Assembly: GCA_963970005.1 (NCBI GenBank)
Contig: CAXAMN010027428.1
Location: 414,098-478,097, forward strand
Direction: 5' to 3'
DNA length: 64,000 nt
Origin: Durusdinium trenchii
Lineage: Eukaryota; Sar; Dinophyceae; Suessiales; Symbiodiniaceae
Shown: one piece after another, positions 54,459 through 63,690 of the stretch
How positions within the stretch are numbered: the stretch's first letter is position 1
How the letters are laid out: the number at the start of each line of letters is the position of its first letter
Notes under the pieces: generated by a model
The model's input: the letters and a program-made list of their open reading frames with translations, nothing else
Database searches by the model: none
What the model was told of the DNA's origin: nothing
Position numbers and translations under genes: made by a program

Positions 54459-55292
54459 ATGGATGACTCTGACTTACAGGACGCCAGGCATGATGATGAT
54501 GATGATGAAGGCCCAGTCCAGCTGTCCATCGACCGTGTGACCCGAGTTAGCTTGGGTAAGCTCAGGTGGTTTCCAGAAACCCATGAGTTTGAGGGCAAAA
54601 CCTATGCCAGCCTTTCGCGATTTGATCCCCAATTGGTCAAGGTCATCACTGGCAAAGGCATGAACAGACATGCCAAAAGAAGAGCATGGGGATTGGATGT
54701 CCAATGGTGTGCGGCTACTAGACAATTGAGACCTTCATTGTTTGTTTCAGCACCTTTTTTCACCCATCTTTGAAAGGATGTTGCAACATGCAGTGTTTTG
54801 ACACCAACTTATATGGAACACACATAGTTTGGAATAGTTTGGAAACCTAGTTGGACGTTAGGACATGATGCCTGCACAGCCCTCTTGCGCAAGCATATCC
54901 TCTCCGGCGTGCAGGAAGGGGAGCCCCAACCAAAGCTTCGACCGGCCAGGGAAGATGACAAGTTCATCGTCAGCCGAGATGTTGTAGTGTCTCTGCCGGA
55001 GTTTGAGCACGACAACGAAGTCTTTGGGCCGCTGGAGTGCAGGATGCTTTGGAGTGTAAAAGCCAAAGAGGTTCATGTCGAGCTGACAGAGGCGAACCTC
55101 CGGTATGTTTTCGCGGCGCTCCAGCACTCACCGCCTGCTGAAAAGAAGATTGAAAAGAAGAGCAAAGGTGAAGGCTGTGTAGCTGCGTCGCCGAAAAGGA
55201 AACGACGCAAATTAAAGAAGAGACCTAGTCAGGCTAGTCAGGATGATCCAGAGCAACCCTCTGAGCTTGGTGCTGCTTCTCTTGGTGCCTAA
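54459..55292 (+). CDS. Gene D: 220-residue protein of unknown function (two exons)
   Basis: Exon 1 (54459-54708) starts MDDSDLQDARHDDDDDEGPV, an Asp-rich tail, then LGKLRWFPETHEFEGKTYAS and GMNRHAKRRAWGLDVQW, to a GTGCGG donor. Exon 2 (54880-55292) follows GCACAG and encodes LLRKHILSGVQEGEPQPKLR, SLPEFEHDNEVFGPLECRML and a basic C-terminus PKRKRRKLKKRPSQ. The joined length is exactly 221 codons. The PKRKRRK stretch is a classical nuclear-localisation pattern. No domain recognised. Confidence 0.62.
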
Positions 55293-55323
55293 TGACAGGC
55301 TGCTCCCTGCGCCAATGGCACGA

Positions 55324-55500
55324 AACAGTGTTGGAGAGTGAGACTGGTGTGCGCTACGTCTGTTTGACTTTGAGAAAGCCTGTTGGAGTGTGAGACTGTT
55401 GTGCACTAAGTTTGTTTGACTTTGAGAAAGCCTGTTGGCGTGTGAGACTGTTGTGCACTAAGTTGGTTTGCTTGTGAGAATGTTGTGCACTAAGCTTGAT
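55324..55500. repeat. 52-bp tandem repeat
   Basis: TGTTGG(A/C)G(A/T)GTGAGACT starts near 55328, 55380 and 55432, each followed by TTGTGCACTAAGTTTGTTTG or a variant. It separates genes D and E and contains no clear GGAGT core. Confidence 0.85.
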
Positions 55501-55505
55501 GGAAC

Positions 55506-55976
55506 ATGTTGATGTATGTAACTACAAAGCCATCGCAAATTGTTCGGACAAACGTGTTTCCCACCATGGACATGGAACCTTCAACCGAAGCCGTGTTGAG
55601 TAGGGTAGGCACAGCTAGTGAGTTCCACGGGTTTCCCACCATGGACTTTGCACCTTCAACCATATCGTATGACCAGAAGGTCAAGGTGATGGCTATTATG
55701 GCCGAAGCCATTTGCCTTTTGAAGGTGGCGATGAAGCAAGTTGAAGACCTAGAGGTCACGCTGTGGCAGATCTTGGAGATGCCGGACCCATGGATGGGCC
55801 CACCGCCGGACAAGCGCTCCATGGAGTCCGCAGAAGACCATGACTCCTTTGCCAAACGGCGCCGGATTCGGTTGGGTGGGAGTGATGAAACTTTGGTCTT
55901 GGGGCAAACAGGGACATCTTCACCGGCTGTCGATGATCCAATCTCCCAGTTCCCAGCAACGTTTGTCCCGGAGTAG
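55506..55976 (+). CDS. Gene E: 156-residue protein of unknown function
   Basis: One uninterrupted ORF from ATG: MLMYVTTKPSQIVRTNVFPT. It carries a near-duplicate motif, VFPTMDMEPST and GFPTMDFAPST, about 27 residues apart. A helix KVKVMAIMAEAICLLKVAMK and a basic FAKRRRIRLG segment follow. Its TAG lies inside a GGAGTAGCTCC stem-loop core (55970-55980). No family recognised. Start chosen as the first ATG; others exist downstream. Confidence 0.52.
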   Translation: MLMYVTTKPSQIVRTNVFPTMDMEPSTEAVLSRVGTASEFHGFPTMDFAPSTISYDQKVKVMAIMAEAICLLKVAMKQVEDLEVTLWQILEMPDPWMGPPPDKRSMESAEDHDSFAKRRRIRLGGSDETLVLGQTGTSSPAVDDPISQFPATFVPE

Positions 55977-56088
55977 CTCCTATATAGGCCGGATAGCAGT
56001 TTTCCTGGCTTGCAAAGCCTGGTGCCGATTGGAGCTTACTCCTGGCCCCGTTCGGTACCTGGCGAATGCAGCCATAGGGAGTTGCTCC
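55970..56088 (+). repeat. Stem-loop cores after gene E
   Basis: GGAGTAGCTCC at 55970-55980 (includes the gene E stop), GGAGCTTACTCC near 56031 and GGAGTTGCTCC at 56078-56088, each followed by CTGGC-type or similar sequence. Confidence 0.85.
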
Positions 56089-56745
56089 TGGCGAATGTAG
56101 CCTCTTCCTCGTGTGGACAAAAACGGAGTGATGTTGCTTTACATGTACCTTTTCCTAAACAATCACTGTTTGAACTGACGCGTTGCGAGCGTTTTGCTAT
56201 ATAATGCTGACTTATAGAGCATGTTTGGAGCATCATAGTTTGATTGACAGCGGAGTTAGATGACTATCAACGTATGGAACCAGACATCACACTTGGCTAA
56301 GATCAGGAATCTGAAAGATAAAGACATTGCTTTGTGGAGCCACATTTTGTGTACTTCAGTTTGGACTATATGACAGTTTGTGCGTGTGAGGCCCTATTGC
56401 CACAACGGCCGCTGGCTTACACAGATCAGGCGGGATGGGTTCAGACACATGCCGACGTCGCAAGTCGACTTGATGTTTTTGGAGTTCAGGGTATAGTTGA
56501 TGTGTTTGGAGTCGACTTGATGTGTTTGGAGCCACCTTGATGTGCTTTGAATTGATCGCGTTGCGCAGTTCGTGGGTAATTGATTGTGTCCATGTGTTGT
56601 TTCATTGATCGTTTGTCGAATGCCATTGTGTTCAGACATGTCCGACAGCGTGGCTTCCACAATGTTTGCAACTCTTTTCCGCAGCCTGGGCTCCACAGCC
56701 CGGACGTTTTTTTGCTCCTGGGCACTGGCTTTGCCTGTTGCCGGT

Positions 56746-56928
56746 TGAGCTGCTCCTGGTCCCCTTTGTCTGTGCCTGTGCCGGCACAGACTTGCTCCTG
56801 GTACTTGGCTGCTTGCCTTGTACCGCAGGGAGTTGCTCCTGGTACTTGGCTGCTTGCCTTGTACCGCGTGGAGTCGCTCCTGGTACCGGTGCTTGGCTGC
56901 TTGCCTTGTACCGTCAGGAGTCGCTTCT
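56746..56928 (+). repeat. Stem-loop core array before gene F
   Basis: Cores at about 56746, 56829 (GGAGTTGCTCC), 56870 (GGAGTCGCTCC) and 56918 (GGAGTCGCTTC), alternating with CTTGGCTGCTTGCCTTGTAC. The frame of gene F happens to stay open leftwards through this array, but the repeat makes coding unlikely. The last core is 36 bp before the ATG. Confidence 0.88.
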
Positions 56929-56963
56929 GGTACTTGGCTGATTGCCTTGTGCCGGCTGGAGCC

Positions 56964-58166
56964 ATGGCGGGCGCTTCCTCGTGCGACGTTTTGATGGTGC
57001 AGGCGGAGGCTGAGCCTGACCCTGAGCTGCCCACCTTTGCGGGTGGCAAGATGGGTCCCAACGTGCCAGACAAAACATGCCCCTTGTGCGGCTACTCGAA
57101 CCCGAACATCTCGCACTACTGCTATATCCAGGGGTCAAGGATTGCAACCCTTGTGGACCCTGATTTCAAGACGGCAATGCCCCACATGGAGAACGTGTCA
57201 GACCTGGCGGATATGCAACCTTGCCAATTTGTATGCTACAAGTGTGCTGGGAGGGCCACAAAGGAGAACTACGAGCACCCAACAAGAGATGGCCCCTGCT
57301 GCAAGTTCAAAAAACTTGCATTGCGCTGCTTGAAGAGCAAGGCAGATGATTTCACAATCCGCCAATCTCTTGACAAAGTGGAGAACGCCTTCGACCATGA
57401 TACCCGCGAACAGGTGCTGGTCACATTGGAGGGATTGCGCGACACCCGCATCAAACGCGGGTCGGACTGGGTCACCCAGCTGTCGTCCCAGAAGACCTGG
57501 GTGTGCGACATCCAGCTGCTGTACGGCTGCGGCACCTGTGGGCTTCTGCCCTTGCGGTCAGGGTCGTGGTTCTTGATGCGCAACCCCAATGAGAGGGAGT
57601 TCTGGGCCTGTGGCCAGTGCGGGGAGCGGTACTTGAATGGCTCCAGTCCGCAGTACCTGATCCTGAAGCTGGATAATCAGCACGACCCCATGGTATTCAG
57701 GGTCGGCCAGATCATGCCCCGGCTGGAGAATGAGATCAAGATTTTGCAGATGGCACAGATCTTCACGAAGCTGGACATGTCAAAGGAGAACTTCACAGAT
57801 GAAGATGTCATCTCAGCCATTTGTGCTGTGGCCGACATAGCCACTGACCGGATGCGGGCCTACTTGCCGGTGCAGTACTTCACTGCCAAAGCCCCAACGA
57901 AGTACCCCCACGCAAAGATGATCTGCCAGCATGAGGAGCTGAGCATTCCGGGCCCGGGCAGGCAGTTTCCCGGCTTTCAGGTCACCCGCGACGTCCCTAT
58001 CCTGGACTATGGATCAGTGGCCCACATTGTGTACCTGGCGGCTTCGACCATTGATCTGACCGTCGTGAGCCCTGGCATCCTGGGCAAGAGGCAGAAGAAA
58101 TATATGCAGAACCTGCTGATTGAGGTCCGAAAGGAGCAGGATAGGATGCGCGCTTCCAAGCTGTGA
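56964..58166 (+). CDS. Gene F: 400-residue Cys-rich protein, putative zinc ribbons
   Basis: ATG at 56964 (MAGASSCDVLMVQAEAEPDP) to TGA, intronless. CxxC pairs stand at residues 39-42 (CPLC), 91-94 (CYKC), 189-192 (CGTC) and 216-219 (CGQC), spaced as two two-part zinc-binding modules. The second pair encloses LLPLRSGSWFLMRNPNEREF. The C-terminal third is helical with EVRKEQDRMRASKL at the end. The frame is open upstream to 56580, but that part is the stem-loop array, so I prefer the later ATG. No family recognised; role unknown. Confidence 0.68.
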   Translation: MAGASSCDVLMVQAEAEPDPELPTFAGGKMGPNVPDKTCPLCGYSNPNISHYCYIQGSRIATLVDPDFKTAMPHMENVSDLADMQPCQFVCYKCAGRATKENYEHPTRDGPCCKFKKLALRCLKSKADDFTIRQSLDKVENAFDHDTREQVLVTLEGLRDTRIKRGSDWVTQLSSQKTWVCDIQLLYGCGTCGLLPLRSGSWFLMRNPNEREFWACGQCGERYLNGSSPQYLILKLDNQHDPMVFRVGQIMPRLENEIKILQMAQIFTKLDMSKENFTDEDVISAICAVADIATDRMRAYLPVQYFTAKAPTKYPHAKMICQHEELSIPGPGRQFPGFQVTRDVPILDYGSVAHIVYLAASTIDLTVVSPGILGKRQKKYMQNLLIEVRKEQDRMRASKL

Positions 58167-58315
58167 AGATTCGGTTGACTTGGTGTTACTACTGTAACAA
58201 GTTTCACTAATTGTGTTGATGCAACTCATTTCATCAACCTATAGCCTTGAGATGTGTGAGAAACCAGATGTTTATGGCAGATCACTCAAAACCGGATCTT
58301 TATGGCCTTGGCACG

Positions 58316-58730
58316 GAGGGGACGCCGTACAGGGGACACATCATACAGCTCAGACGTGTTCAGACATGTTTACGCTTATCTTGTCTTTCTGTTTCATTCC
58401 TTGACGCTATCTTTGGGAGTTGCTCCTGGTACCTGAAAGGAATGAAACTCTGGTGGTTTTAGTCCCATGCGCCCCTCCGTGCGAAATCCGTGGCCCAGCC
58501 ACGCACTTTGGAATCTTTGGAGCTGACTGCAGGGTAGTGCCAGCTCGAGACAACATGAACCTAGATTCGAGACCACATGCATCACAACTGTATTGTTGTG
58601 TTTTGTTTGAACCTGGCAAATTAGAAGATTGAAACATGTATATTTTGTAATGCTCCTGGCACGGAGAGTATGAGGGCTGGCATGAGGAACTGCAGGAGAG
58701 CACCCAACAAAACAAAATGTGTATTGGTTC
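58316..58730 (+). repeat. Duplicated intergenic unit, copy 2 (with stem-loop 7)
   Basis: Direct repeat of 53757-54203, about 80-85 percent identical, located after gene F. Its stem-loop has arms GTTTCATTCCT (58391-58401) and AGGAATGAAAC (58438-58448) around GGGAGTTGCTCC (58416-58427). Confidence 0.9.
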
Positions 58731-59175
58731 GATTTGCACAGGGTATAGGAGGATATATTGTTAAAGGTCGGTGACCATGTTTCATTGTGTACATCCAGTT
58801 CCTTTGAAGACATTGTGTGCTGCAGGCCATACCTTGGAAGAGCTTGAGGCGCAACCCAGCCGAGTGGTGTATAGACTTGAGACGTGTGAGACGACTATGA
58901 TTACGACTATGTTGAATGGGAAAGCTGAAAATCTAGGTTCTGAGTGCTATCTATTTGAGTTGTGTTGCAGAAAAAACTCATTGGTTGGCAATTGCTGAAA
59001 CAAGTCTAAATGAAAATTGATGCAATGGTACTGTATTTTTTCAACTGAAAAGTTCAGTGAATGTTAGCAAATCAATTTAAATGCATTGGTAATGTCAAAG
59101 GTTCAAAAAAATGGGCAGCGTTTCCCCCTATTAGCTGACATTTGATATGTTTTCCAGAGGCAATCTCGTTTTGAG

Positions 59176-59354
59176 TTTTTGTGGATCCACAAAAATTCAA
59201 TATGTTTTTTTGTGGATCCACAAAAAGTCAATGTTACTTTTTGTGGATCCACATTTTAAACTGTAACCCTTCCACTTGGTTTTGTGGATCCACAATTCTG
59301 AATTTTTATTTTTGTGGATTCACAATTTTGTGATTGTTTTTTTTGTGGATCCAC
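59176..59354. repeat. Six phased GTGGATCCAC palindromes
   Basis: GTGGATCCAC starts at 59181, 59212, 59243, 59284 and 59345, with one variant GTGGATTCAC at 59314. Spacings are 31, 31, 41, 30 and 31 bp. T-runs precede and A-runs follow most copies, extending the palindrome to 20 bp in the first two. Spacers are unrelated AT-rich sequence. Confidence 0.95.
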
Positions 59355-59934
59355 AAAAGTGGAAATATTTAGTTTTGAGTTTGGCTTCACTGATTGAGAT
59401 TGGTTCCTTTGTACGCGAGGCTCTTTTTGCAATGATTGGCTATACTTCTTTGAGAAGGCGTGACTGGATTGAAGAGTTGCTTTGCAATTAAATGTTGTCA
59501 TGGTTTCATTAACTATTGTTGTGATTGCCATGAGTTGCGGCACAGGTTGCATTATTTTTAGGTTGAGTCTTTGAACCTGTCATACATTCTATACCACTGC
59601 TCACCGCTCGTTTGTTGAAGGTATTGTATGTTCTTGTTCGGCGCAGAGTTCATGTGCTATGGATTGCTGGTAATCACATTGACCTGTCGAATGTTGTTTT
59701 GACATGGTTTTTGTTGGATAAAGTTGTTAGCATACACTTTCGAATGTTGTCTCGCCGCTCGATTGTTGAAGGTATAATATGTTCTTGCTTGGCGCGGAGG
59801 TCAGGCGGAATGGATTGTCAACGGGCTGTGCGCCAGAACTGCGAACTGTTTGGTTATGATATATGTGTGAACGTTGAACGACCAACCCAATAGACCTCCA
59901 ATGCAACTTACAGTGAGGGTTGCCAGGAGTGACT

Positions 59935-59972
59935 CCTATATCGGCTCATGTCTCATGCCAGGAGTGACTCCT
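59935..59972 (+). repeat. Two perfect AGGAGTGACTCCT cores
   Basis: AGGAGT-G-ACTCCT at 59935-59947 and 59960-59972, both preceded by GCC or TGCC and 25 bp apart. Confidence 0.92.
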
Positions 59973-60452
59973 GTCGGCGCTTGCAGACCATCTCACATTG
60001 AAGTACTTGAGCACTTGAAGTACTGTATGCGTTTGCAAGGGGTTTGTTTCATAAACCTATAAATGTTATGTTGTTTGACAGTCATGTCGGCCTATAGTCA
60101 AATGCAGTCTTCACCTCTGCTGCTGGCGAGCTCACAGGCCCAGCCAGCCCACTGCCTTGGAACGTGGACCCTGAGGCGCGCCTCAGTGCACTGAAACCAT
60201 GAACTGAAACCATGACCTCGTGTGAGGTTTGTGCCAATGGCTGTTGTGTCCCTCCTCAGCTGGATGGCTCACATTGGCGCTTGTGGCTGCACTGAACATG
60301 TATAGTGAACATATGTGGCATCACTTACGCGTACACGTTCATCATTGCGCACACTGTAGTCCTATGTATTCAAAACCAGTAGTACACACACATTGTAGTC
60401 CTACGGACCATGTATTCAAACCCGGGTAGTCAATATATTCTCTATATATGCC

Positions 60453-62443
60453 ATGTGTGATGAGCCGAACCCAGCATGGAGCGCTGACGACATTGAGCTT
60501 GATGACGACTGGGGTGAGTGGGACGAGTCAGGACATAAGGCGCGAGTGGGTTGGCTGGAGTGGAGTGAGGTTGATGTGCTCGGGTTCACACTTTGGTCAG
60601 GGCTTTGATCGAACTCAATTTCCACATGTGTTTCCACCTGTGCCACCGGGCGTGCCAGACTCTTGCGGTGCATGTCAGCCTGTGATGCTGTGTTCATGTG
60701 AAGAGTGAACGTGTTGTAACGAATAGTGAACGTACTTGTTTCATGTGGCGCCAATTGATCTCAGGATGGATATCGAACCGAGGCTCGCATTGAGATCATA
60801 AAACAAGTACTTGCACATTTGTGTTCATGTGGACCACATCATGTGTGTGGTACCTGTGCATGAGATGCAGGGGGCTGAATGGCCGCGCGTGTCAGACTTT
60901 GCAAGACCACCGCCGCCACCGCCTGTACCGGAGCCTGCTAAACCACCGGAGCCTCGTGAGCCACCCCCATGGAAGTTGAACACTCCAGTGGCTGCTCGTG
61001 CTTTGAATGAGTCTTGGCAACATAGTTCACCGACACTTTATCAATCATGGCAACTTGTTTGGTTAAGCTTCCTCGCGTGACATTGGCTATATGTGGACAT
61101 TGCATTTGGCAAGCACGTAATTGGTCAGATCAAAGCGAAGCCTATGCCTGGCAAGAAGCGCAAGATGCTGACTGACACATCACAGCAGGCCAACCAACAT
61201 TATTGCAAAGGAGTGTCGCACACGCATTGCAACCTGTCATCCAGTGGCCTGACAGGTGCAACATGCATCAGCTCCACATTCTGAGCTTGCATCGAGCTGT
61301 GTAACATGCAGTGTACGGTCACCTCAGGCGGCAGTTTGCCTATACACGCGAACACTCTTTTGAATGAATATGTGTGTGAGTGATGTGAGTGCTTTGTTTG
61401 TGAATGTGATTGAACATATGGTGTTTGTGTCATTGTTCAGGCAAGCACTACCACGCTCAGTGTGAGGGACCCCCCTAGGCCTCAAGGATATCAATGGTTG
61501 GACGCCTTTTACACGGTCCACGGCAAGGTGGGACGGCTTCGTGCAGAGTCTGGGCAGGGAACCACTTCAGGTTTCACTATGGCGTTGTTGCTTGCACGCA
61601 GGATGCCACGCCTCCCACAGGGTCGGCCTTGACGCCGGCCTTTCTGCAGGACTTGGCGTACAGGAGCATGGAACTGCAAGCAAAGGCCACTTGCGATGTC
61701 ACGTTGGTGGTCCTGCATAGCCATGTCTTGCGCAGGCCATGCAGGAGGAGGCCACCCGTTGGAATGCTCCTGAGGAGGAAGAGGTGCAGGATGAGGCTCC
61801 TGAGGGTGTGGTGATGTGGCATCATGGCAAGAAGGACACCTGGCATGGGAGGCAACACATGCTTCTGCAATAGTGTGGAATGTTGCAGACACATACATAC
61901 ATTGCTTCAGGTCTATCATGTACAGACTCACCTATGTGCCCAATTGATCGCCCAAGTGATCGCTCAAGCTCAGGAGTGCTGGCTGGGTAATGGCTTGGTA
62001 TTGATTGACAGAAAGCTGATCCCAGAAGCTGACGTCCCGGCCTACCGCGCTCGCTCAGTGGCACGTTTGACCTCTACAAAAACGCTGATGAAGGCCTCTC
62101 GGTGCGCATGCTCCTAGACTAGAAGCTCACGTTGTCTTGTTTCAGTGCGCAGTGTGGTTGATTGAATGGCCTGAGTTGTTTGTGCTTTCGTACAGGACGC
62201 TCAGAAGGACCTGCGCAGCGTTGAGGATGACGTCCCTTAGCTCAATGTTTGCTTGTGTGCATGCAATTCACGCAGCACATCACTCCATGTGTGTGTTTTG
62301 TGGTCCCCGATTGCATTGACGTTCTTCACCGCTCTGAGGTAGCCAGGGGAAGCGGGCTGACGAATGAGGAGCGGCGGGAGACTATCACCGCTGTGAAAGA
62401 CATGGCACGTGCCTTGAAGGACGTTGTGCAGAAACACAGATAG
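60453..62443 (+). CDS. Gene G: acidic, proline-rich protein of about 250 residues (nine exons)
   Basis: ATG exon 60453-60569 (MCDEPNPAWSADDIELDDDW) ends GAG|GTTGAT. 60871-60987 (GAEWPRVSDFA, six prolines, PAKPPEPREPPPWK) ends before GT. Then 61129-61210 (IKAKPMPGKKRKMLTDTSQQ, GA donor), 61479-61558 (LKDINGWTPFTRSTARWDGF, GA donor), 61602-61685 (DATPPTGSALTPAFLQDLAY, GC donor), 61736 to about 61812 (AMQEEATRWNAPEEEEVQDE), 61911 to about 61985 (VYHVQTHLCAQLIAQVIAQA), 62196-62231 (DAQKDLRSVEDD) and 62339-62443 (VARGSGLTNEERRETITAVK to a TAG). Most junctions keep phase. Ends of exons 6 and 7 are approximate. No family recognised. Confidence 0.55.
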
Positions 62444-62711
62444 ACCTGCAGCCAGCCATGGTGGACATGTGCAACTATGAACTCAACACTCAACCCTCAG
62501 CATCAACCCTCTCACACATTCATTTATGCAAATGTGCACACTCTCATATCAATTTACACCCTCACTTAGAAGATGGCAGGCTGCAGGTATAATCGTGGCC
62601 ATCAATATAATGATGGGCCACCTCCTTTTCACAACCACTCCAATGTGCAGGGACAGTGACTGGCTTGGTGAATCAGTTTCACAAAGCCCAGGCGTTTCAC
62701 ATGAGCCTGCA

Positions 62712-62853
62712 GGAGTCACTCCCGGCAACCCTGCGGCAGTCCCAGCTGTTCTCAGTTGGGTGACAGCCGCACGGAGTTGCTCCTGGCCAGGCACCCATAT
62801 ATGCGGCAGTCCCAGCTGTTCTCAGTTGGCCGACAGCCGAACAGGAGGTGCTC
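62712..62853 (+). repeat. Stem-loop cores in a 70-bp direct repeat after gene G
   Basis: GGAGTCACTCC (62712), GGAGTTGCTCC (62773) and a decayed GGAGGTGCTCA (62843). The stretch GCGGCAGTCCCAGCTGTTCT plus CAGTTGG.GACAGCCG is repeated at about 62731 and 62801 ahead of the last two cores. Confidence 0.88.
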
Positions 62854-63498
62854 ATGGCCGAACAGTCCACTGCCGTACAGCTTTTCGCAGCTGAGCGACT
62901 GAGACCCAGAAAACGCGAGGCTTGCGTGTCCATGCATGGTACATATGAGTGCAAGTTCATCCGCTGTGGTGGAACAGGTGTTTTTGTTTTGTGAACCTGT
63001 TGTACCGCCTGTGCTCACGCGTTCATGGTTTTCGAACAAATCCTCTGCCGCCCTGCCCACAGGTTGGTTCATCATCATCGAAGCTGGTACATGCCCCAGG
63101 CGCGCCTTGCGTGTGGTGATGCCAGTCATGACTTGCCTCGACGTTGTCATTGGTGACACACAACACTAATGCAAGTGCATCTTTGTGAAGCTTGATGTCA
63201 CCTACCAGTCGAAGAAGCACGATGTGTGAGCACAGACCCTCACTATATAGTGTGGCCCAAGTATATTCGGTCATGTGTTTGAAACGCGCAACTCATTGAC
63301 TTAGGGTTGCACATCGTGGTTGTTTATGTGTTTATAGTTGCAAGACCCCATTGGAACAATCAATAATGCTCCACCTAGGCACATGTTTCACAAATTGTAA
63401 ATTGGTTGACACGCCTGTGCACATTAGGTCATGTGTGTCGGGGCTCAGTATATAGTGGACTGGTTGTGCCCTGCCCATGTGCGCGCGTTCAATCCAGC

Positions 63499-63540
63499 AT
63501 GGCCACCCCAGCAGAGAGTCTTGCGTTGCAAATGGTACAA
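63499..63540 (+). CDS. Gene H: possible first exon
   Basis: ATG in AGCATGG context opens MATPAESLALQM and then meets a GTACAA donor. It precedes a long open exon at the right edge. Joining them is inference. Confidence 0.35.
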
Positions 63541-63690
63541 TGTGTTTCTTGTTTGAGGGTGGTTCTTATTTTGTCTTCATGGTCATTAAACCTGATGTTG
63601 GCAACGGATACATATGTATAACCATATATAGCCGATATTCACGGTTACACTCGTATACATTTGATGGTTGTCAGTTGTCAGCATCAGGAG

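Larger units (their letters stand above)
58731..60452. other. AT-rich intergenic stretch
   Basis: No gene is supported. It holds the phased palindromes (59176-59354), two stem-loop cores (59935-59972), and a near-repeat of the type CTCGTTTGTTGAAGGTAT(T/A)(G)TATGTTCTTG at about 59608 and 59757. Confidence 0.6.

Noticed and set aside
56580..56963. Upstream extension of gene F by 128 codons
   Set aside because: The extension translates the stem-loop array and is Cys/Leu-rich repeat sequence. The later ATG is preferred.
59176..59354. CRISPR-like array (palindromic repeats with regular spacers)
   Set aside because: The repeat is only 10-20 bp, there are no cas-type genes, and the context is a spliced eukaryotic genome. 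Kept as a phased palindrome cluster instead.
48527..62443. Endogenous giant-virus segment, suggested by short genes with hairpins between them and an ATGA overlap
   Set aside because: Genes A, B, C, D and G have in-phase introns with dinoflagellate GT/GC/GA donors, and no viral hallmark gene was recognised.
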